Positions 6,696 through 15,600 of a stretch of DNA of 24,399 nt are shown in pieces. Every line of letters starts with the position of its first letter. The stretch's first letter is position 1. Source of the DNA: a virus; IMG/VR virus record IMGVR_UViG_3300006751_000130, positions 1-24,399 of that record; one strand, written 5' to 3'. The notes under the pieces were generated by a model. That model did not search any database and had not been told where the DNA came from. It worked only from the letters and a program-made list of their open reading frames with translations. Both the position numbers and the translations under genes were made by a program.

Positions 6696-9248
6696 ATGCA
6701 GCTAAAAGACATCATTGGCCCTGCTCACGGGAAATACAAAGGCGTCGTGAACTACTTTGGTATCTTGTTGGGGCTAGAGCATTTGGCGGGGGAGGTGAAC
6801 CCACACAGCAAGCTAAGGACATCTGTTAGCTATGGTGACATCATCGGCTCACAGGGGGTAGACGGCGATCCCGTCGATATAGTTCTAGGTAGCGATCTGG
6901 ACAGCGAGAAGATCTGGGTACTTCAAGACGCCCATCGGACTGACACAGACGCCAGCGAAGGTGACCTCAAGCAATATGGTGAGGACAAGATAGCCATCGG
7001 ATTCAAGACAGAGGCCGCTGCTAGGCGAGGCCACGCAGATTACTATCAGTCAGATGACAGGAAAATCGTCGGCGCAATCGCCAGTACAGTCGATGAGATT
7101 AGGGAGAGGGTTACGCAACCAGAGATGAAAGGCGTGGCGTGGTTCAGCTCAGCTCTAGGTAAGTCTATCAAACCTGACAATCTCATAAAGGCAGGCGATA
7201 AGCCGCCAAAGGGCTTCACACCTATACCAAAGGGAAAGCATCGCGGCTTTAGGAAACCTAGCAGCAAGGGTGGTTATGACTACTGGTACCCTGACCAACA
7301 CCACCATGATCATCATGAGCAGTGGGACGAGGACTACACGCTAGGGACAGGTGTGCATTCCGAGGCTCAGGCGGGTCACTTTTTCAAAGTACGCGGCAGG
7401 TCAGGTACTTTCGTTTGGACTCCAGACGCAGTGCCTAAACACCCCGCTGGTACAGTTGTTCTGACACCCTACAACCCAGAGCTAGGACATGCCTCTGGTG
7501 AGCCACAGATCATCAACAGTAGCAGCGTTGTCGGCCTGAAAGGTGGTAAGAAAAAGAGTAAGCCTAAGCGCCCTAAAGGATTGTCAGGTAAGGGTGGCAC
7601 ACGAATCTCTAGGAAACCAAAGCCAAAGCGCAAAGCCATCCCCCGTGGTCGCAGAGATACGCCACCTACGGAGGCAGGCGACACGCGAGAACGCGCCAAG
7701 GTTTATAAGAATAGTACAGCTAAAGCAGGTACGATATTAGAAAAGTTGGAGGGTGGACACTACCCCCTCATATCCATTCGCGACGATCATTTTGAAGGTC
7801 GCCGCACAACAAAGGGTGTGGACATTCCCCAGCCTGAACAGGCTGCTCTACTAAAGGAGTTTGAACCGCTTATTGAAGGTGCCATAGCAAGTATCGCGAA
7901 GCAGTGGCATGTTCCAAAAGTAGACGGTACAGGTCAACTGACTGACGACTACGAGTCGCTAAGATCAGGTGCGCTCATGGGATTTGTCTTAGCCATGCGT
8001 AGCTATGACGGTGGTAGGCCATTTATACCAATAGCTCAGGACTATACTCGCACATACGCTAACAGGGCGGCTCAACAGACTATCAAGGCTGGCGGCGCTA
8101 GTGTACCGCGCAGTCACTTGCAGCTAGTACATGGACTGATAGCAGCTCGAAATCGTGCGCGGAAAGGTGAGGCTGAACCAACTCCTGAAGCCGTAGCGAA
8201 ACAGTGGCATGTCACGAAAGCAAGCATCTTCAGTAATAGAAAATCTCTAGGCAGCTATGATAACGGTGAGAAGATCGTCGATCAATCTCGCGAGCAGCTA
8301 CCAATGGAGGACTGGCACATTGTCAGTCCTGACGGGACTGAACACGGCTCGCTTCATGCGGGTAAGCTGTCGATGATCGCTCGTCTACAGCCACTAATGG
8401 ACGGCGACAGGCTAAGAGGTTCGGAGTGGATGGAGCGCCATGATGAAGGTCTTTTACCACATGGCGCTCACCAAGGAATGGCAGTAGGGACTGCCCATCA
8501 TTTACAGTCAGAGGTCAGCAGCATTATCGGCAGAATGTCTGCTGACAATGCACAGGTACTGCAAGTATTATTCAACTTTGATGGTAAAGGTCAGGCGTTC
8601 AGCGCTGACAGTAGTCGTATATCAGATCTAGAGTTAGCCCAGCGGCTAAAACTCAAAGAGGGTAGTTCGGACAGGACTAAAATCAGAGCAGGTGCTGAGG
8701 CTCGACAGCAGGCGGTAGGTTCTTTCAAGCGACATGCCCAAGCCTCCAGATCAGAAGCTCGCAGGTATGCAGATATTTGGAGCAAGCCGAAATCGGTGTG
8801 GCAGCCGCCTGAAAACCAAGGCCCGTCGCACGCTGAGCTACGCGAGAAACTTGGAAATGACGAGAGAGTATCACTCATGCAGGCAGGCATTGCTATGGGT
8901 AGATCTAAAGAGGTCGAGAAGATTCTACTCAAAGAAAAAGCGGGTAAGGCCACATCGAAAGAGAGTAGGTTGGTTCGCACGATCTTCCACGATCATCGCA
9001 ACGAGCAGCGTCTTGAGATGTTCAAGCTACACGCTCAAACCTTCACCGTAGACCCGTCAGAAGTCTTCGATACAGGCGTAGGTGCTACCGAATCCCGTGA
9101 GCATTTGATGATAGCTGATGTGCTGGACGGGGCAGCACAGGCTATTATGTCAGGCGCTCATCTTCCAACATCGACAAGTCGTCCTCGTTCTGGTAAGAGT
9201 AAAGTGATGACTGACGAAAAGTTCGCGAGATTCATGGGCAGGGAATAA
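6696..9248 (+). CDS. polyvalent-type fusion: inorganic-pyrophosphatase-like domain plus putative sigma-70-like region
   Basis: 850 residues, directly after the MuF-like gene, with GGAG upstream of ATG 6696. Residues 1-135 resemble the pyrophosphatase-like domain described in phage polyvalent proteins; DGDPVDI (56-62) fits the soluble pyrophosphatase signature D-x-D-P-x-D. A tag-like segment with YDYWY (194-198) and a His cluster follows, then a small beta-rich piece (about 222-285) and a Lys/Arg/Pro-rich linker (about 285-340). From about 385 it reads like sigma-70: a region-2-like part (LLKEFEPLIEGAIASIAKQW, then SLRSGALMGFVLAMRSYDGG, F, YANRA), a region-3-like part (VPRSHLQL..., EPTPEAVAKQWHVTK, 470-512) and a region-4-like part (VLQVLFNFDGKG... 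ELAQRLKL, 620-690). A virion-delivered transcription modifier is the inference; the sigma match is by eye only. I see no full catalytic proof for the phosphatase. Confidence 0.78.
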   Translation: MQLKDIIGPAHGKYKGVVNYFGILLGLEHLAGEVNPHSKLRTSVSYGDIIGSQGVDGDPVDIVLGSDLDSEKIWVLQDAHRTDTDASEGDLKQYGEDKIAIGFKTEAAARRGHADYYQSDDRKIVGAIASTVDEIRERVTQPEMKGVAWFSSALGKSIKPDNLIKAGDKPPKGFTPIPKGKHRGFRKPSSKGGYDYWYPDQHHHDHHEQWDEDYTLGTGVHSEAQAGHFFKVRGRSGTFVWTPDAVPKHPAGTVVLTPYNPELGHASGEPQIINSSSVVGLKGGKKKSKPKRPKGLSGKGGTRISRKPKPKRKAIPRGRRDTPPTEAGDTRERAKVYKNSTAKAGTILEKLEGGHYPLISIRDDHFEGRRTTKGVDIPQPEQAALLKEFEPLIEGAIASIAKQWHVPKVDGTGQLTDDYESLRSGALMGFVLAMRSYDGGRPFIPIAQDYTRTYANRAAQQTIKAGGASVPRSHLQLVHGLIAARNRARKGEAEPTPEAVAKQWHVTKASIFSNRKSLGSYDNGEKIVDQSREQLPMEDWHIVSPDGTEHGSLHAGKLSMIARLQPLMDGDRLRGSEWMERHDEGLLPHGAHQGMAVGTAHHLQSEVSSIIGRMSADNAQVLQVLFNFDGKGQAFSADSSRISDLELAQRLKLKEGSSDRTKIRAGAEARQQAVGSFKRHAQASRSEARRYADIWSKPKSVWQPPENQGPSHAELREKLGNDERVSLMQAGIAMGRSKEVEKILLKEKAGKATSKESRLVRTIFHDHRNEQRLEMFKLHAQTFTVDPSEVFDTGVGATESREHLMIADVLDGAAQAIMSGAHLPTSTSRPRSGKSKVMTDEKFARFMGRE

Positions 9249-9261
9249 AAAACAGCGTCAC

Positions 9262-9280
9262 CTACAGGAGACTGACAATG
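9262..9280 (+). promoter_or_regulatory. ribosome-binding site fused to the repeated octamer
   Basis: AGGAG (9267-9271 region) is followed directly by CTGACAAT (9272-9279), whose last two bases are the AT of the start ATG at 9278. The same arrangement occurs at 22443-22456. Confidence 0.7.
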
Positions 9281-9610
9281 GCTGAAGATTACGAACATGA
9301 CACTAGATACCTACTGCGGAGAGAATACGCCTCAAAGCCTTTTTATCGTGACGCTTGCCATATAGTATTCGACACTGAATCCATTGACGGGTACTACCTG
9401 ACAATGCTGAATCCGAAGGTAGCCGACACGGGTTTCGTCAGTCATGTCGCAAAAGCGATGAGCCTTCCCCAGACGCCCCATGAAAGTGTCGATGATGGTA
9501 ACACTAACTATCGTATTATAAAAGACCCCGTAACTCATGGAGTTATCACACACTTTGGCCTAGCAGTCGAAAGCATCAACGGCGTTGTCGCCATACCTGT
9601 AGAGGGCTAA
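9278..9610 (+). CDS. small hypothetical protein
   Basis: 110 residues with a clear AGGAG site. It has mixed alpha/beta character and I recognise no motif. It sits between the two very large genes, ending 1 base before the ATG of the 2779-residue protein, so it may be a chaperone or accessory of one of them, but this rests only on position. It holds a second octamer copy at 9398-9405 (frame CTG ACA ATG, Leu-Thr-Met). Confidence 0.75.
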   Translation: MAEDYEHDTRYLLRREYASKPFYRDACHIVFDTESIDGYYLTMLNPKVADTGFVSHVAKAMSLPQTPHESVDDGNTNYRIIKDPVTHGVITHFGLAVESINGVVAIPVEG

Positions 9611-9611
9611 A

Positions 9612-12600
9612 ATGAGCAAGAAACTAGGATTGTCAGCCTCCCTGATCGACGCAGCAGGCTTCAATGATATCAACGATTTATTCCTACCTGCCGAAACAGT
9701 TTTAGCTAAGGGTGGTGGTTTCGAGCGTGGGCCTAAAGCAGGTCACAAGTACTGGCGAAGGCAGCGAGTCGTTACTAGTGGAAAGCTGAAATGGAAATAC
9801 TACTACGACAACGAAAAGGATCGTGCAGAGTGGGCAGAAGACAGAGCTAAGATCCTCAAGAAAAAGAAAAAGAGTTTGACACGACTTGAGCGCCGCCGTC
9901 ATAAAGCGGCAGTTGAAACACATGGCGAAGGCTACAGTAAGGAGAAGTTCTCTGCTGACAATCCTGATATAGGAGCAGCTAAGAAGGCTCTCAAGGATTT
10001 GACTAATGAGTTTGTAGACGAGATCTTGAACTATAAGAACCCACCCAAGCTACTCATCAGTGATGCGGCAAGGGAAATGTACATGGAGGCGGTGGCAAGT
10101 CATTACGGTAGCGACGGCGATCCCGCAGATCCACACGGTAAAAAGCTACACGCGCTGAGGATGGTCGAACACGCCTACTCAGCACTCCCAGCTTCTTTCA
10201 CAAAGTTTTTCGATGGTGACATCAAGTCTATTTTAGTAGGCGTAGCAGCCGACAGCGATATCAAACGCAAGAAAGCGGCAGCTTACGCTCGTTACGCTGG
10301 AAATGGTCAAACTGTCATCGTTACTGCGCTAGATCGCATGTCTATGAATGGCGGCGGCGGCGGTGAAGACGGTAATATGTACGGCATGAAAGGCGGCGCT
10401 TTTGGCGTAGAGTGCCTTGTACATGAGATGGCGCACGCCTTCCACAACCGTATGGGCGCTTATCGGAGCCAAGACTTCGACGAGTTACAACAGCGTGGTT
10501 GGACAGGCGCGAGCTGGGACGATTGGCTGAACTTCTGCAATGATGAATGTCGCAAGCATAAAAAGATAGACCACGACGGAACGAAGCGCGGTAAGAAAGG
10601 TAAGGCTGGGGAGATTGCAGTAACTGGTTACGGGCAAGAGAACAGTTACGAGCGTTGGGCTGAAGGGTTCACCGCCTGTTTGCTATATCCCCACCAGATG
10701 GCACAGAAGTGTCCAAAGCAGTATGACTGGTTCCGCGAAAATGTATTCGGTGCCGAGGTTCTGCACCCAAGGATTACAGACCCTGATGCCGTTGAGAAGG
10801 CTAAGGCAGCGATAGCTGACGCTACCACTGCTGAAGAGCGCAAGGAGGCTCGGCAGGCGCTTTCTAAAGTTGAGGGTCTTGACGAGGTTGGCCCAAAAGA
10901 TCCACGCTTTCAGTGGTGGAACAACTCACAGCCTAGCGAGTTCCAGCAGGCTCTAATCGCAGATAAAGAGGCTAATCCTCTACCGCCGTTCGGTGGTGAC
11001 TTCCACCGCCTTGACCCGCCCGACGAAGATGCGGTCGGACACCAGAAAAACGGTAGGTCAACGGCTGATCGTTTTTACGAGATGAACCATAAGGGGCGCA
11101 CTGTTTATTTTCGCTACGGAAAGGACGGTAGCAGCAAAAAGTTCAACAACTGGGAGCCACACAAAGAAGGTGGTAAGGCGACAGCTCCGAGATTGTCAGA
11201 GATCAAAGAGTGCTACGACGAGCGTGGTAACCCCGTTGATCCACGCCTCGCCTACTTGCACCTTGTGCAAGACGAGATGGAAGACGGTCAAATCGTTGGA
11301 ATGGTGAAGGTCAAAGGTAAGGAATACCCAGTTACCACGACAGATATACTCGAACAGATGAGCGGCGAAGCTGACAATCTGACGAACGAACGAGTCATGA
11401 AACTTATCGGTGCTGAGGGTAAGCGTAACTTTGCGAAGATGCTTAGAGCCTTTAGTTCGCCAAAAATGAATGACGACATGCGGAAGCTACAGGCGGCGTA
11501 TACGGCATTCAATGCCGCCGCTGACGACAGTCCTGAGAAGGCAAAGTCTAAAGCCTTGATAGACCGCTTAGAGGCCGTGTTGGATTCTAAGGACTGGGAC
11601 ACGAATATAACAAGTGGTAAGGGCGGTATGCCTCAGACCATTACCATGACTCCTCACGAAGTCTCGCACCGTGAGTTCAAGCAGCGTTCAGGCACCTTTG
11701 CATACGACAGGATAGCTATGGCAGGGCAGGCCACTTTGGACGAGTTGAAAAAAACTCGTATCGGTACAAAGAAGCATACCGCTTTGTTGGACAAACTGCG
11801 GAAGGAGCAAGGTGGTGTCGCCATCGAGAATCGACGCGATCCACGGTCAGGTCGATTCGTTAGAGGTAATGTCAAACTAGATTCGCGAGGCAAGCCTATT
11901 TTCGATAGAATCAAGTATGTGAATGACAACCCTGATGGCTCCCAGACTATCATTGAGGTGAAAAGAGATCCAAGCACAGGTATCATGCGTATCGCCAATC
12001 CTATGTGGGCAGAGCTACTAACACCTAACGGTGAAGCGATTAGGAGCGCCGCTGACATTGAGAAGTATATGAGAATAGCCGCTGCTGAGCAGCGTAGGAC
12101 ATGGGTGTCGCTCCGCACAGATCGCCAGCGGGTTCGCACGAAGAGCGGCAAGTGGAAAATGGCGAAGGCAGGCGACACCGATCATCACTTGCATTTAGAA
12201 GTGGAGTTCGACGGTCGAGGCCAGCCACGCATAATCGGAGACTACTGGAAGAGCAAACTCAATAAAACTGATCCGAGGCTTGACCATCTTATCAAAGACG
12301 ATCCGCTTTTCAGCCAGTTCCGAGATAATGCTAGGGCAGTCATCGAAGGCGAAGCTATACGCATGAAGCCAGCTACTCAGCGACCTTCGTATAAGGACAG
12401 ATCGATAAGGGTAGGCGAGCGCACAGTCCTATCTGTCACGGGCGCTGAGCAGCGCTCAAAAGCCGCCAAAGACAAGGAAATCGTAGCAACGCTGCACAGG
12501 ATTATCCAAGGCAAGCTGGCGGGAGAGCTACCTCCTAAGCCTCGTTGGGATCAAATGCCTGAGCAGTTTGAAGAGCTACCAAGCCCTGCTGGCGGCATGA

Positions 12601-15600
12601 CAGGACTCCAAAAGAAAGAAATAGACAGGGAGCTACGCAGCAATGTTCCTAACAAGAAAACCAGAGCGAGGATTCAGCTCCTAAAGCGCAGTGGTGATCT
12701 TCCCGCTTGGTACACCCACGACTCGCTCCAGAAGGCTTGGTTTGCGAAGCACTTTACGCCAGCACTCGCACACTGGAAGGAGACTGCTGAGTCCGAGCGC
12801 CAAAAAGCCTACGAGACACAGTACATTTTCAGAGGCGACATAAAAGGTGGAGCGTCGGGTCAACTATTCTATCGATCAGAGAGTATGGTAAACAACGACC
12901 TACGACCACCAGAAGCAGCGGTAGTGCCAGAAGGTCTGACTGACAATGTACTTGCTTACATGCACCATGAGGTCGATCCTAGATCTGGGATTTCGGTTAC
13001 GAAGGAGGTACGCCTTGTGCCACCGACTGATGGATCGTACAGCCTTGATAGTTTGGCAGGTTTGGCAGGCGTAACGGCTAAGTGGAGCGCACCTGACCTG
13101 TTAGGGCGAAGGAAACTAGTCAGCGCCACTGTATCGGTAGACCAGTTCCATAAGCTACGCAGTGCTATCGGCGGCCTGTCGCTCACCGACTCAGTAAACC
13201 AAGCGTTGGCAGAGCGTACTGAAATGCTGCGCGTTGCCGCTCGCGCTCGCACCGACGAGTCGCATGTAATGGAGTTGGACGAGATTGATCCAAAATCGCT
13301 GAACGAGGCGTGGAATGTAAAGCTGAACCCGACATTGCCGAACGGCAAGCCGTTCACATTAGGATCTCACCAGAAGCAGCTATTGCAGAAGACAATCGAC
13401 AACAACGGTAGAGTGTTAGCAGCCCATTATATGGGTACAGGTAAGACTGTCTCAGCATTGGCAGCGGCGCAGATGATGCTGCGCCGTCCATACCGCGCAG
13501 ACGCAGGTGACAGAGTAGGTGCGGATCGCCAGCGTTTTCTCGAAGAGAACCCTTGGGATACTACCCGCTTGCACCCTGACAATCCAAAAAGGGTGCTAGT
13601 TGTAGCACCGCTTTCCACCGTCGAGCAGTGGCGGCAGTCAGCATCAGACTTTGACGACGGTTGCCAAGTAGTCGGATCAGGCTCAACCCACATACCTATC
13701 GAAGCATTTGAGTCAATGGAGGATGGCGCTCGATCTGAGATAGTCGTCGTTGGCCCAGAGTATTTCACGCTTCACGCCGACAAGCTCAAGGCTTGTGGCT
13801 TTGATGGTTTGATCATTGACGAAGTTCACATGGGTATCAAGAACGAAGATGCTGAGCGTAATCGTAAGGTTCGCGAGTGGAACGACGACATGAAGATGTT
13901 GATGTTGCTCACGGGTACTCCTATGACAACATCACCGTCTGATTTTGTAGAATACATCAGGCTACTGTCGAACGGTAAGGTATTCGGCGACATGACTAAG
14001 GCGAAGTTCTTAGACGAATACTGCGACTACTCACCTATCCCACATGAGTTAGGTGAGACGGGCAAAGGGCCGCGAGTGATGATCAAGCCTGAGAAGATGG
14101 CAGAGTTATCAGCGATCTTATCGCAATACATGGATGTCGCAGGGTCGAAAGATGTGCGCGGTAAAACCATGCCAGCGATTAGAATCGAAGAGAATAAGCA
14201 CGCTACGATGCAGGGCGTACAAGCTAACCTGTACAACTTCTACCTAGCGGCTCTAGGCGACAATGCCGATCTACCTGCACTTACGATGGAAGAGCTAGAG
14301 AAACTTTCAGATGAAGGTGTGAGAAAGAAGGCAATGGCTGCTCGCGCCATCGTGAACTGTGTTGGCTATCGTCCCGGAGATTCCCAACTGAACATTCAAA
14401 TCGAGGTTGAAGACCCGAAGACAGGTAATGTCTCCAAGAAGGATCTAGAGACGCCTAACATAGGCGCTCTGATGAACAAGGGACGCGGTAAAAGCACAGG
14501 GAAATGGCGAATGATCAGCGAGCTAGAGGGTGGGCCACAAGCCGCCCTTATGTACGATACTTTTTGCAGTGAAGTGTTCGGTCTACCGTACCACATGCTG
14601 GCTGGCAAGCCTATTGGCTACGGTATCCCTGTGAAGGGTGTAAAAGACCCTATGAAACTCCCAGTCACTAAGGCTCAGTTCGAGGAGGCTAAGCGCCGTA
14701 TGCGAGCGGCGGGTTGGCCAAAGACTATCGACAACCCAGACGCTGGCCCACTCGGCATCGCGTTTCGAGGTCACGGTGTCAATCTACTTGATCAGCTTCG
14801 TGATCAAGTTTTAGCAGGCGACACATTCGCAGCTAAGAAGCTAGAGGCTCTCAAGGAGGAGATCCAGACAGCGATGGACATTCAAAGAGCCTACCGTGTA
14901 GAACTCGCAGGATTGTCAGGTTCGTCTTCCATTGATCCAGAGGGCGTTCTGAAAGCTATAGCCATGCAGTACGGAATAACCTTAGACAGGGCGCAGGCGC
15001 TTTTAGAAGTGAACCCAACGCCAACGGTCGTTCAAAGCTCAGTACGCCTGACGCACAGTGGGCAAGAGATTGAGATGTCAGCATCAGATAGTTGGATCTC
15101 CGACCCACGCGGATCTCTGCACCTGCTGTATCACCCTGACGATTGGGATGCGGAGGCTAAACAGCCTAAGTCTCGCGGCGGGTTCGCACAGGTAAAGTCT
15201 GGCGACACAGTTCAGGTGAAGGCTTCTGTCTTGAAAAAGCTAGGCATCAAGCCACCACCTAAGCCTAAAGCGCCACAAAAGTCAGCTACTGACGCAGTCA
15301 AGGCTATGTACAAAGAGGAGCTGGACAAGTGGAAGGCTGTGACTGCGGCTTGGCAACCACCAAAGTTAGTCTATCGAGGTGATGAGCCTACGGACAAGGG
15401 TGTGCCGCTGACAATCATGTCAGGAGTTAGGGCAGGTGAAACTATCTTCGCACCTGAAGAGAGTATAAACAAGTTAGTCTCGTCTCTGTTTGATGTTGGT
15501 GAGCGCCGCCGCACTGATCGACCGAAGGCAGATTTAGCAATGGTACACCAGAACGCTAAGGCTGATGAGCTTCAATCGCATATCGAGCGTTTCCATGATG

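Noticed and set aside
14786-14809. Terminator inside the giant gene
   Set aside because: The hairpin is followed by only four T, interrupted by coding sequence, and the reading frame continues.
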